Positions 11,183 through 24,245 of a DNA stretch of 64,000 bases are shown here, in pieces. A model generated the notes under the pieces. It ran no database searches. It was not told the origin of the DNA and saw nothing but the letters and a program-made list of their open reading frames with translations. How positions within the stretch are numbered: the first letter of the stretch is position 1; every line of letters begins with the position of its first letter. Both the position numbers and the translations under genes were made by a program. The DNA is from Archilochus colubris. Its lineage: Eukaryota; Chordata; Aves; Apodiformes; Trochilidae. The stretch spans positions 8,864,519 to 8,928,518 of the forward strand of contig CM041090.1 of NCBI GenBank assembly GCA_023079485.1. Direction: 5' to 3'.

Positions 11183-14100
11183 ACTGGTCAAAATTAGTTT
11201 TAAAGAATGAGGATCACAAAATGCTATGTACAAAGTAAAGATTTTCTTAGTGAGGCACCAAAGATTCCATGGCTGAGATTTCCAGAGAAAGGTGAAATTA
11301 GTCTTGTGGCACTGTGTTCTGTTTTCAATGTATACAGATTTTATGGTGAAATTTCTGGGGCCATAAAATTTCTGCATTCCAGGATTCTTCAGGATGTTTG
11401 CATTTTCTCTCTCTCACACACATGCATGCTCACACCCTCCAGAAAACACAGCATGTCACATCAGTCTGCCAGGATTACGTTCATTAGTTGTTCATTTTTG
11501 CTCCTGACCTCTACCCACCCCTCCTCCTTTAATTTTCATTGTGAAGAAACAGCTCTAATAGCAGGGCTATTTCTGGATTAGTTGAGCTATTTAGCATATT
11601 GTCTATGGCCTTGTTTACCTTGCAAGAATCATTGAGCCTGAGCTGAGTCCCATAGCAATGTCACAGAGCACAATGGCCTGGCATGAGTAGTAGACACAAA
11701 ACCTCAGGACTATTAGCCTGGCATGAGGAATGCCAATGGTGAAATGCTGCTGGCAGGTTATTTGAGCTGGCAAGAGATTGAGAGCTGCTGCCAAAAAACC
11801 AGCAGAGACCAATTTCTGCAAAAGATCGGAATGGCCTGCCTGAGGAAACTGCTGTGTCCATCTACTCTGTGACAGATACTGGGAGTGATCTCAAAGTCTG
11901 GTCCAGTTTGTTTTGAAGAGCAGAAGAAAATAGCTCTTAAAGTTGCAGTGCCCTTTTGTGGACCTGGATAACAAGAACAATGGTGTTCAGCACAACACAG
12001 ACCAATATGAAGCTATTAGGCAAACACCCTCCTGTCCTGCCAGTTCCCAGCTCCTGGGCCTGGAAAACATCACTTAAAATTTAGATCACAAAGTCCTCAC
12101 TGTGGAGACCTTGGAGTGAGGGTTACATTTTAAGTTCTGATAGTAACTACAGAACTATAGATGTCTATTTGTTACATTTATCCCATTTCTGGTCTGGTCT
12201 GCAGTATGCATTTATCCTTGGGCTGAATATATTCGCCTATACTCAGTGTTCTTAATTTTTTTCTTTTTATTTTTTTTTAATTCCCTTCTTCACCAGAAAC
12301 TGTGCAAAGGGCCTCCAGCTCACAGTCAGCTCTTGTGTTTTCCATTCCTAATGTCTTAAATGCTTACTACAAGAGCTATTTTAAAGCTGCAAGCTAATTT
12401 AAAGTCAGTTTTTAATGTTTAAATTCACAACCAACCTCTCCCTCAAAATACCCACTTGCAATCATGAGTAAGAGCCTCGTATCAGCTTGCTGCTTTTTGT
12501 CTTGGGAAGTGAAAATAGTGATTCCTAGTACTGCAGATTGCAAATGTTAGTTATGCACTGAATTTTCTTTCAATCTTCTCCCTCCAAATGTCACAGAAAC
12601 CAAACTTACTTCATTTTGTCCTAGTGCAGATTTTTTTTCCTGACAGGCTTTTTGGATGTGACTGTGACCACAGTACTCTTGGCAGGCTTATAATAGACCT
12701 ATAAACTCCCCAGTTGTGAGGGCTTTTAAAAGTTGAAAGAATAGTTTCAGGGTATTCGTAGAAAATTCTGAAAGTCATCTTAACCCAGTGGATTTTCACA
12801 CAGTGGGTTTTGCATTGCTGCCACATTTTCCCCTACGATTTCTCCATATTTGTTCATAAGTGTCTTCAAGGCAAAAATGTGGAAGAATTTCCATTCCAGA
12901 ATGTTTTAAATCCAACATGACCAAAGAAAATTCTGGAAAAAGGGGAGGGTGGGTGGAATCAACACTGAGAAAAAAAGAAGGCTGCTAGCAGCACATGGAG
13001 GGAACTGGATCTCCCTACGAGTCTCAGCCTGTTCCTCTGGGCTTCTCCAACATCACTTCTTGCTGATATGCAAGTCTGGAGGGAGCATAAGAAGCATGGA
13101 GAGGAATGCATTTGGATTCAAAGCCAGTCACTGCCATTGGAAATCTCCCATGAGCTTTGATGAGCTTTTAATCAGGACTCTATTGCAGGCTCCTGAGTGA
13201 ATCTCCCCTTCCAAACAGTGAAGGTAGCTTTGGCTGAGGCCAGGACTTTGTAGTGAATCACTCATCCATTTATTGCTGCGTGCACAGCAGAACTGTTTGT
13301 TCCAGAAATAAGACCAAGTGCCAGATTCAGCTTTTCCTAAAGTTCAGGGGTCTCCTCTTGGTCTGCTGAACCAAATCCCTTTGCTTTTGCCATAACCAGT
13401 ATTGGTCACCCTCTGTCTCTGGAGGACAAATAGTATTGACCAGTGCTGCCATTTTGCATATCACAGGAAGGGTAACATACTCAGATGTCAGATTTTCAAA
13501 AGTTTTCATTTTGCCCTAGAAAATGAAACCAAAAACCACACTTTATCCCTTCCTCCCTTAGCCAAAAAAATCTAATTATGAACTCTTGTCTTAAATGGTT
13601 TCAATCCTGTATGAGTGACTTTGGCAGACAGGACTTTGGGGTGTTTTCATTTGCAGGCTAGTTGTTTACTAAATCTTAACAGTGTTTTCCTTTTCTTTGG
13701 GAACAAACTAAAGCTGGGAGTGTGAGTGTGCTGGAAGAATTAGTGCATCTGGCAGCTGCAGGATGATGATTCTTAGTCGATGTGTTTATGAAAGAACAAG
13801 GTGAAGAAAAAGTCACAAAGTATATAGAAATAAACAGTGTACTTCCAGTCCTGTATTTTTCCAAGCAGTATGCAGGATATGACATTTGTGAACAAACCTG
13901 AGATTGGTATGAAACTTTTACAAAAGGTTTGACAGAACTGGGTCTCTTCTTGCACTCTCTGACCTTGCATTGTAGCTGGCTAGATTCATGTCTTGCTCAT
14001 TTGTGATTCCCCTCTGTGAGATCAACATTTTTATCATCAGCAACTAGCTCACATATTTTATTTCAGTGAAATCTGCTAATTTTGCTTCTTGGCAACATAA

Positions 14101-17100
14101 TAGAAAATTGGCCTCAGAATTTGTGAAGAGCTGGAAGAGATAAAACTTTTTGCGTGACAGGTTCAGTGCACATGGTGCCTTTGAATTAAATCATTCAGTG
14201 GCGGAACCACAGCCTGGCCCATCTGCACCGACACCTCTCCTGTGCCAATATTGTCTGCTGGTACCAAATTCAAAGCAAATGCTTGATTTCCAAAAAAAAA
14301 TCAAAGAAAACTTTCTACAGACAGCATCTCATAAACCTCCAGTGAGGCATCGGCATCTTCCAGGCACTTCCAGCTGGACTCAGAAGGGAACTGTGAATTT
14401 ATGGCTTCAGGCTCTTCTCTCTTCTGCACAGCTTCCCTTTCCTTGCTTGTCTGTCAGAGAACCTTCCCCAGATCTGCACAAAATGAACCTCACACACCCC
14501 CAGGAAGAGGGTCTGGGAGAAAACGTATGCACATGATGGTCCATTGGTAATTTAGTTGCTGAGGTGGTGTAGGGACAAGAAGTGATGCTGTTGACTATAG
14601 CATGTGATAGAATTTCATTTTTTCATTTGTTTTTAATTTCTACAATGTAGCCAGATGAAGCTAGGACAGATCCCTTGCAAATCATCAGTAAATTTGTCTC
14701 TACATCAAACACTGTCTGAAGGTTTAAACACTCTAGCACACTACTCAGAAATGTTGTTTATCATGTGGTGGGTTTTTTGTTTGTTTTTGTTGTTGTTTTG
14801 GGTTTTTTGTTTTGGTTTTTTTTTTGTTTGTTTTTTTCCACAGCATTTGTGGTACCCTTCAGGTTAGGTTACCCATTCATGTTTTTTCTGTTTCCAGTTC
14901 CATGTGTATGTATGTTCTTACTTTTAAGTAAATCCTGAAGCTGCTAGTGAGCAGTCAGATGCCAGTGCAAAAGTGCGAGTCCCGAAACGTCCATTCCTTT
15001 CTCTCTGTTGTCACTTCAAGTGGACTGAGGAAGCCTCTAGTTTGTTACTGCTGTTTCTCAGTGGGGCTCTAAAAGCCTGAATGCCTTCAGATGTGTTGAA
15101 TGAACCTCAGAAGAAAATATTTTAGATGGAAGCTATTTTAAAGTTAATTCCTTTAAGTATCAGGCTCTTTGGCTTGTTAGGGTTAAATGTGTATACACAG
15201 ACATATATGAAATAGGATTGTCATGTTTCTACAGTTTCATCCAGAAATGCAATGAACATATGCTTCAGCTGTACTACAGTACCCTAGGGTTAGTTACGTA
15301 CTTTGGTAAAAAAAGGAATATTGAGAAATTATTAACTCATTGCAAAATCTCTATAGGTATAAGAAGTAGAAGAAATGTATGAAAGATTAATTAATATTAT
15401 TCCACTGGGATACATAAAATTTAACTGACATTGGTTTGTTAAGCCGGGAGGCAAAGATGTTTTTCTTTTTGAGTCATATAAAAGGCCTTCCAGAATAGAT
15501 TAATGCAAGTCATCAGTACATATTTATGAATTCGTGTTTCCCAAAGAGACAATGAACTTATTTCTGGATTATGTTCTCTTTGTATAACAGAAACATTTGA
15601 ACTACATCACACTGAAAATGCAAGAGTTGTATAAATGACAGATGGAAATGACTTAATAGATCTCTGAGTTCTTCCATTAGCACAGCACAGGACCATCCTT
15701 CAACCATAAAGCTGAAATCGTGTGGTTTCTCCCTTTTAGGATACTACGTTCAATATATAAAAAAAAATGCTCAACAGGTGTTCCTGAAGTCCTTGAGCAG
15801 AGACAGCCCTTTGAAAAACCAAATGAACCAACAAAACCAACCTTTTCTAAATGAAGATGTTTTTAACACATCAGGTCATGAAAAGAACCTTCCTTAACCC
15901 CCCGGAGATCTTTCTGCCTGCCAAAAATCATCACACCTCAAATTGTCACAAAACTGAAGTTAACTGATTTAAACATCGTTTTCTGTAAAGAAATTTCTCT
16001 GATTTACTCTGATTTGCTTAAATATTGCAGAACCAACTACACTTCCAATTGAAGTATATTTTGAAGAGGTGTGTGAAATTTTTTCTGTTAAAGATCCATG
16101 CTAAAAGGATTGTTACGACTACTTCCCAGCACAATGCAAAGTCATACCTGCTTCTGTTGTTACTTTTAAAATTCCTAATTTTATACAACTTGAAAATTCA
16201 AGACCATTTTTTATTATATGCCTGCAACTGAAAATGTTCAAGCATCACTTCAGCTTGAAATTCAGTATAGTTTAAAGCAAATGTTCTAAAAATAATTGAA
16301 CATTGCTCTGTTAATGACCTTCAATTCCAGATGAGTGATTCAGTTAGCAATGTTGGAGACCACAGGTATGTAAGCAAAATAGTGCAGGAATCCAGTGGGT
16401 GCTGCCCTATCTGTTGACACTGCCTTATAACAGTGCTTCTTGTAGGGCTAACACATGTTTTTCCCTTGGTGCTAAAGCGTTTATTCTTCTGATTTTAAAC
16501 AAAAGCATGATCTCAATTATTCAGCAATTCCTTAGAGATGTTATTCTGCACTTAATAAGGAGAGGCTAATACTTCTGCTTGTTTTTTCCCCCAGTTTACC
16601 ATGACTAACATCTGAAGCATATTCTCTGCGTGAAATGTTAAAGCTTAGCAGAATGCCTTATTTTTCAGTTTTAATGTGCAGTGGAAAATGCCATTGCTGT
16701 GCATTGTTAGGCAGGGCTGTCACCTCCCATGCTGACTTATATGCATCTCACAGATTAATGAATCAATTTCTGAATGATTTAGAGATACCTTATAGAAGAG
16801 CCTGTGCCACCTTAGAAGAATGTGAATTGATAGTAACTATACAGATATTTTGCCATATTATTTTAGAAAATTGAAAACCCCTCTATTGGTAAGTATTCCT
16901 GACTACTTCTCTCAGATAAACTTTCAGAAACACGTTCTGAAAATTATCCAAAATAATTCTGACCAAGCAAAGAATCACTGAAATCGGCATGATAAATGCT
17001 GTTGGAAAACTAACATGTTTTGAGTTTAACCAGATTTTTTTTTCCCCCCTGAAGGACAGAAAAACATAATGGAAGGAAACCAGGCTGTTTGCCTGCTTAG

Positions 17101-18569
17101 CATTCCACCGTCTGTAGAGCGCGGCAGTAATCTGATGTAGAGCTGACCTTGTCCCATGCTACCGTATAGGGCTTGGTGGAACTGGAGTTCAAGGCTCTGC
17201 TCTTTGCTCCCAGGCTGGCTCTGTGCTTGGTCTCTTGGTGCTCTGCGTTACATTCATAGCCAATTCAGCAGCAGTATTACACATGCTCACCAGGGAATCT
17301 CTCTGCAGCCTTTCTTACCAGGAAGGATCGGCTGCCTCATACGACAGCTCGCATGTGGGAGGAGTACACACAAGACGATGATGATTCAGGGTCCTTAGAG
17401 AAGCAAAATGTGGCACTGGACTTCTTGTCGGAGCTCTGTCTGGGCAAACTGGGCTTGACTCTCAATATGTCAGCACAAAACCTGGCCAGCTTGTTGATGT
17501 TCTTCCCATTAGACCTGTCTTTGACTTCCAGCCTTTACATAAGAGGCAGCGGGGCTGCCTTTGTTGGAGGGCAGGAAGTGAAAACAGGCAGGCCAGTCCC
17601 GAGTTCTGATTCAATCCAATTGCCATAGCAGCTTGTTTTTGTGTTAAAAGGTTTGGCTTGATAGTGTCTTTTTTTCTTTGTTCCCTCTTTTATTTGTTTA
17701 TTTATTTCAAAGTAAGTATTAACAGGGCATGTAAATATTTCCATGTATTACTTTGGCATTTGCAGTTCTACCTCAACCCTTGTGTCAGCCGACACTTCCA
17801 AGATGTGATTATCTGCACTATTGCAAAAAAGGAGATGAGGTTACAGCTTTCCTTCAAGACACTGAACATGAAAAGGCTCCTGAAAATTTCCCACAGGAAT
17901 TTCAAGGAATCTCAACCCTTTTCTGGCACACTAAATTCCTACGTGTACTTGAGACAACCCAATCTTTTATAAGGCCTCATATTTCTGGAGAAGCTATCAG
18001 TGAACAACATCTCTTTGTGCCCATTTTCTGTAAAGAATTATTGGTTGCTGGTTTATGGTTTCCCGTATATATCCCATGTCTAAAGCAGAAGGATGACTGG
18101 AGATATCTCTGGCTCTGTCACGAAGTAGGTTAACACCAGAAAACTGCATGATTTTGACAGAGGAGATATAGGAAATTTACATCAATTCTGTGTCTAATTA
18201 AAACATTAGACTTTTACATTATTTTCACAGGTGCACAGAAAATTGAAACGGGCATATATTTCCCCCTGTTTGTCACCATTTACTCCATTAAATCAGACTG
18301 TGTCAAGTGAGTCAATATTTTCATTATTATTTTAATTAGAAGATGTTTATAGAAATAAATAACCCAATATGCACTTTTTCTTGTAGTGCATCTAGGTTTC
18401 TGGAACTTCCACTGACACTCCAGTTGAGTCAGTTGAGAGTAAAACACACCAGCATTGCTACAGTTTTGTGTATAGCTTTAATTTTGAGGCTTATGTGGAT
18501 GGTGAGTGAAGAGACTCTTTAGTTTTTCCTGAGTTGGTAACTCGCTTAAGTCAGGAGATGTTTGAGCTA
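11183..18569. other. Unique sequence, no gene recognised
   Basis: No repeat family was recognised. A 12-bp direct repeat GCCTGGCATGAG lies near 11674 and 11718. The block at about 17100-18140 is less AT-rich and carries three plus-strand open frames of 80-126 codons (17156-17398, 17353-17628, 17753-18133) without recognisable domains. An ORF of 128 codons at 14150-14536 likewise has no known motif. I do not call any of these a gene. Confidence 0.55.
14771..14837. repeat. T/G-rich low-complexity tract
   Basis: A run built of TTTTTTGTTTG- and TTGTTGTTTTGGG-like units on the plus strand, with no longer period. Open frames across it encode only F/L/V/C-rich low-complexity peptides. Confidence 0.85.
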
Positions 18570-19019
18570 CTAAGATGATTAAGGGAGTGGAACATCTCCC
18601 TTATGAGGAAAGGCTGAGGGAGCTGGGTCTCTTTAGTTTGGAGAAAAGGAGACTGAGGGGTGACCTCATCAATGTTTTCAAATATGTTAGGGGTGAGTGT
18701 CAGGGAGATGGAGTTAGGCTCTTCTCAGTGGTGACCAGTGATAGGACAAGGGGTAATGGGTGTAAATTGGAGCATAGGAGGTTCAAGTTGAATATTCAAA
18801 AAAATTTTTTTCCTGTAAGGGTGACAGAGCCCTGGAACAGGCTGCCCAGGGGGGTCGTGGAGTCTCCTTCACTGGAGACATTCAAAACCCGTCTGGACAC
18901 GTTCCTGCACGATGTACTCTAGGTGGCCCTGCTCTGGCAGGGGGGGTTGGACTAGATGATCTTTCAAGGTCCCTTCCAACCCCTAGGATTCTATGATTCT
19001 ATGATTCTATGATTCTATG
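18570..19019 (+). repeat. CR1 LINE, 5'-truncated (copy C)
   Basis: A plus-strand CR1 3' end. It starts at the ORF2 C-terminal region (AAGATGATTAAGGGAGTGGA) and continues through the 3' UTR (TTGGACTAGATGATCTTTCA, then TCCCTTCCAACCCCTAGG) to a tail of four ATTCTATG units ending at 19019. Its sequence differs clearly from the copy A/B/G group and represents another CR1 subfamily. The ORF2 remnant is listed separately. Confidence 0.93.
18575..18922 (+). pseudogene. CR1 ORF2 C-terminal remnant, frame still open
   Basis: This is the last 115 codons of CR1 ORF2, the protein with endonuclease and reverse transcriptase domains that drives CR1 retrotransposition. Only the region downstream of the RT domain is present. 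Landmarks are [20 protein letters not shown] near the N-terminus, [20 protein letters not shown] in the middle and [20 protein letters not shown] just before the TAG stop. The frame has no internal stop or frameshift, which suggests modest age. It has no endonuclease, no RT catalytic residues and no promoter, so it cannot be functional. The ATG used here is internal, not a genuine start. Confidence 0.88.
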
Positions 19020-22000
19020 TTTTTATGTTCCCTGAAGTAGTGATTGCAGGACCAACCAGTGCCTTGTGATTCATTAATTTTTTTAAAAAAGAAGATTATA
19101 GTAATTTGAGTTTTTTTATTAGGTAATGCTAGAGCCTCTTACTTTAATCTTTTTCTCCTGCTCACAAATAAAAACTATGAAAAAGCTACACAAAGTATTT
19201 TAAAAATAACACAGTGACAATCTAGACAATGGTAGAACCAACACTGATTTTAGCATGTGATTTTTGCATATTTGCTGAAGAAAAATTGTTCTGCATTTGT
19301 TCTCATTGATCTTTACCTGTTTTAAGCCAAAGACTTAGGGTCCAGTAGCTTCAATGTTTGATATTACTAATTCCTCAATGCCCTGAGAAATTACCTGCCT
19401 CTCAGAGGTGGATTTTTACCTAATGGTGTGAGAGTTTTTAGGGTATGATTTAAGCTACCTGAGGCATCCTGACCCAGATCTTTTCTGGAGGGAATGTATC
19501 AGGAGAAACACAACATTTTCAACTCAGGTGTCTTCTAGAATATGAACTTCCAGTCAGTTTGATTTGGAGATTTTACATATGAAACCTCTGAATAAGTACA
19601 AGCAAATTTTAATGCAAGAAGACATTTAATGGATGTTATGGTACAAATATTTTTATTTTTTTTTTGCCTTGGTGTAGATCTGTTATCAGCAAATAGTAGA
19701 AATGAGGTTAATCATTGGTCTGCCTAAAGATGGATGTGCAAACTCTCATCTGAATGGACTCACTGTGCTGGTAGTCACTGTCATTCTGAACTGCCTGGAG
19801 TCTGCAAATGTGTTAAAAAGGAGGCTGAACAGGCCAATACAGATCTTGATTTCCCCCAAGGTTCAAAGTCTGAGAGAAGCAAAATACAACTGTAGCCAAT
19901 GTCTGGCTGCGTGGAGAAGGAGCCCTCAGAGTGTGTAGCATCAGCACCTTTGCAGCATCAGCAGCCAGACTCTGGTTTGAGAACCAGGTGTAGCACAAGG
20001 TCAAGCATGCAAAATTTCAGGCAATTCCTGTGTGCTGGGTGTTGTCAATGACTCGATTCTTTAACTCAAGGGATAGTTAAGTAATTCTGTAGGAGGTCTG
20101 CCTGTTCCTGCCTTCTGCCCCAGAGATTTACTTGCACAGAGTACAGTCAGCTTTACATGTTCTTATACACATTATGGACTTGGAGAGACATGAAGATAGC
20201 AAATTCAAACTCAGCATCATTATTGTGTTTTCCTGGCAAGTCTTTTTTTAATCAGTCTAAATGATTTCCATCTACAGCAGAAATGAATCCAGACCAGAAC
20301 AGAGGATCTCAGTCAGCTCATTCTGTGGGAGGGCTCAGATTGGGATATGGCTCCAGCCTTTTTGGCTTAAGCCCTTTTCTTGTCTGTGTTGTGGTTTTAT
20401 GAGTTGATATAGCAAATATGTGACATTTGCTCTCCTTTTTCTTCTCTTGGAGTTTTTGGAGAAGTGAGAGTTCCTGCTATAGTAGAAGGCAGAAAATGAC
20501 CAAAAATGACTGAATAATAGTGGGCATTTTGTTCAGAAATCTGGAGAACAACAATTATTTGCAGCCCCCTAAAGGTTAAGGATGTCATGGATGTTAATGC
20601 ACAGACACTTGTGGTTGTTCATGAAACAGTCCCTTTGGGGAAGAGCAGAGACATAAATATAGTTTTTGCCAGTGGATGTTACCAAGCTAAGAAGTCCCTT
20701 TCTATATCTCAAGAGTTTCTAAAGGGACAGTGTTGCTAGCATAAAGAAGCAGTCTTATCAAAGAATCTCAGTACAGTAATATGAAAGATCAAACTGAGTT
20801 CACCCAACTTCTTTCTGGTAGTTGTTTGGAAACATGAAAATGTCATCTAAAAAGGAAGTGTTAAGATCCTTTATTGGACGCACAGTCCTGTTATTTTTAG
20901 GGATCTGACTGATTATGAGTTGAGCACTGACAGATCCCTCCATCTGGGATGGCTCGGTCTCTTTAAAATACATTTGCTAGGCAATATATCCATCTGCTCA
21001 CAACCACAGAGAGTTTAGATTCTGGGGAAAAGCTTCAAATGCAGAAGAATTAGCAGGTAGTCTACTGGTGCATTAGGAAATTGCCAGTATTGCATTCTAA
21101 GTGGGATTCACCCCATCTGGTTTTAAGCAACTAAAAGTTAGGCATTTAATCTAATCTATTTGCCTTGGCATCTCTTCTGTACAGTAGAGAGAGATGGACA
21201 CTTCCAGCAAGTGACTCATCTCTTTGTAGAATAGTGCCTAAGATAGTAAGGATTCACCTGCTGGGTGGTTCTGTTGCCTTCCAGTGGTTATAGAGATAAC
21301 ATAGAAAACTAATCTTGGCTTCACACCTCGATTTTAGATGAACTGAACCCCTCCCTCTGTTTTTTTCCACTGTGGCATGGGGAGGCAGTGTCTCAATTGA
21401 CACAGATGCTGTGGAAGGCATTAAGCTGAGCCAAGCTAGTCAGGATGGGTGGTATTCTCATTGTGCATCAAAGTCTGCATCACTGTATATTTCACATAAA
21501 AAGTCAGAGCAGGTAAGCAAACAGTGCCATACTAAAGTATCAAACACACCCCTGTCTGAGCAACAGTGACCTTATCTGACCACTTAAAATTCCTCAGAGC
21601 CATGTAGCTGTTACAAGGGGGATGGTAAATGCAGTCCCATATAACTTAAAACTAACAGTTTCAGGTATCTCGATTTCTAAAACTTTCTTACAATACTTTT
21701 GTATTACACTTTTGTTGGGTTTTTTTGTTTGTTAAGCTTGTAATATTGTTATCTTCAGGGCCTATCCACGCAGTGTCTCAATAAACAGGGAGTTTATGCA
21801 GCTTTGCAGTCTTTGTGCAGCTTTAGAGTGCAAGGAACAAGAAAAGATGGACATTGAAGAGACTGATTTACTTTACTTTTTTGTATTTCTTGATAATAAG
21901 CAACAGGTGAGAAATTCATCCCTCCCTTTCTCCCCAGAGTATTTGACATATAAACAGAATCAACTTTTTTAAAAAAAATTGTTTGTTTGTTATCCAGAAT

Positions 22001-23255
22001 GCTTTTCTCTGTTGTTTTGTTTCCTTCATGAGATGTCATAAGCAATTAAAAAGTAGTTAGAACAGTTCCCTTTTGGCCAGAGGCAACTACACTCGTGCTA
22101 CAGTGACCTGCCTCTTATTGATATTTTCTTTGCTGCCAAATATTCAAGACAGCCATCTAAGTTCAGCAAAGAAATACTACAGTGTGTGTATAGGCCTCAT
22201 ATGTTTTTGGTGCATCTGCTGTGTTATAGCTGCCTGAAAATGACAGTGAACTTCTGTGGTTGAAAGGCTTGTCATTATTGCAGCACTCAAAACCTGTCTT
22301 ATGAAGATATTATTCAAAATGCAAGGAAAGAATGTTCAGCTATGTATTTCAGCTTTCAAACCTACATGTCCATATAGCTCCTTGATCCACAGTCATGTTC
22401 TGACAATGAGGTTGAGGTGTGTTGCATATTTTACATTAAGGTTAAGTTAAGAAACCATTTTTCCCTCTTTTGGATTGCTTGTGTTCTTAGAAGAGGGTTT
22501 GAAAGGCAGTGGATAAATACACAGCTCTAATTTTGCACTTAGATTTCTGTGTGTGCAGTATCCTGTCTGCACACCCTGCTGCTGTTGGCATATGTGAATT
22601 AAATACGATTTACTGGGCTTTGAAAAGTAAAGTTTCCTGCTTGCAAAGGCAGGAATTTGAAATAGAAAATATAGTTTCTTAGGTAAAACTGAGGGTAATT
22701 TTTGTAGATGCTTTGAAGTCCCATTGCAAGCACTGCGTGAGGTGTGACACTAAACATACAGAGTTTGCTACATCCAAATGGCCAGTATTATAACATTAAA
22801 CCAGAGATAACTATACCCAAATTTAAAAGGAATAGATGATTCTAAATGCAAGCAGATAGCTCATTAGTGCCAAGGGAAAGCTTTGAAATTCAAGATAACC
22901 AGCTGAGAAACATAGGAAATTACAGTGACACATTGTCATGTTAACAGTTTTTCCCCAGAAAATGCTTTGCATTTCCTCCTATACAGCTATGGTATAGAGT
23001 GGCCTTCCCCAAAGAGATGTCTTTTAGACACTGTTTTTGTTTATGTGGGGAAAATACTGATGTGACCAACCCATCAGCCTGAATCTGGCCAAATTTTCCA
23101 GTACAAATATCAGTGTGCTTTATCTGACCTCAGCAGAACAGTATGGATTTGTACCAGCAAAAAACATGGCCTATTCTTGAGAATATCCCAACATCTGTTT
23201 ATCCAGAAGTCTAAATTCTGTATCAGTTTGCTGGAAGCCATCTGAAGAGCTCTTA
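19020..23255. other. Unique AT-rich sequence, no gene recognised
   Basis: No recognised repeat or exon. Short AT-rich and T-rich runs occur (for example near 19660 and 21970). Open frames are all under 85 codons and featureless. Confidence 0.6.
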
Positions 23256-24245
23256 CACAGAACCACAGAATGGTTTGGGTTGGAAGGGACCTTAAAGATC
23301 ATCCAATTCCAACGCCCTGCATGGGCAGAGACACCTCCCACCAGACCAGGTTGCTCACAGCCCCATCCAGCCTGGCCTTGAACATTTCCAGGGATGGGGC
23401 AGCCACAGCCTCCCTGGAAACCTGTGCCAGTGTCTCACCACCCTCACAATAAAGAATTTCCTCCTAGTACTTAACCTAAATCTCCTCTCTTCTAGTTTAA
23501 ATCCATTGCCCCTTGTCCTGTCACTCCATGCACTTCTAAAAAGTTCCCCTCCAGCTTTCCTATAGAGGCCAGGAAGGCCTCTATAGGATGTCCCCTGAGC
23601 CTCCAGGCTGAACAAACCTTACTCCCTCTATCTGTCTTCATGGAGAGGTGCTCCAGCCCTCTGATCATCTTCATGGCCCTCCTATTGATTCACTCCAAGA
23701 GTTCCATGTCCTTCATCTGGAGTTGGGACTCCAGAACTGGACACAGTGCTCCAGGTGGGGTCTCAGAAATGCAGAGTAGATGGGCAGAATCACCTCCCTT
23801 TACCTGCTGTCCATACTTCTTTTGATGCAGCTCAGGGTATGGTTGGCTTTCTGGGCTTCGACCTCAAAGTGCCAGCTCATGTTGAGCTTCTCATCAACCA
23901 TCACCCCCAAGTCTCTCTCCTCAGAGCTGTTTTCTATCTGGTCTTTTCCCAGCCTGTTTTTCTGCTTGGGATTTCTCCAGCTCAGGTGCAGAACCTTTCA
24001 CTTGGCCTGGCTGAACTTCATGAAGCTTTCATCAGCCCAGTTCTTGAGCCTTTGAAGAGCACCCATTCCCTCCCGCATGTTGACATAACCACACAGTTTG
24101 GTATCATCAGCTGTACTGAAGGTGCACTCAGTTCTGTGTCACCAACAAAGATGTTAAACAGCACCTGTCTGAGTACCCACCGTGAGGAATACCACTCAAG
24201 ACCAGAGTCCACTTTGACATTACATCTTTGGGTATGATACAGAGC
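23256..24245 (-). repeat. CR1 LINE, older diverged copy (copy D)
   Basis: A minus-strand CR1. Its 3' end is at 23256 (plus-strand ACACAGAACCACAGAATGG, then TTGGGTTGGAAGGGACCTTA). Reading away from it are the 3' UTR, the ORF2 C-terminus (minus-strand residues [20 protein letters not shown]) and part of the RT domain. Plus-strand landmarks are CCAGAACTGGACACAGTGCT near 23731 and the decayed YADD-region surrounds near 24095-24200. Multiple frameshifts and stops break ORF2. The far edge at about 24245 is approximate because divergence is high there. Confidence 0.9.

Noticed and set aside
14655..14867. Hydrophobic small protein with an F/L-rich segment
   Set aside because: The hydrophobic part is the translation of a T/G-rich low-complexity tract.
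23640..24237. Several plus-strand frames of 61-163 codons
   Set aside because: They are shadows across the decayed minus-strand CR1 copy at 23256-24245.
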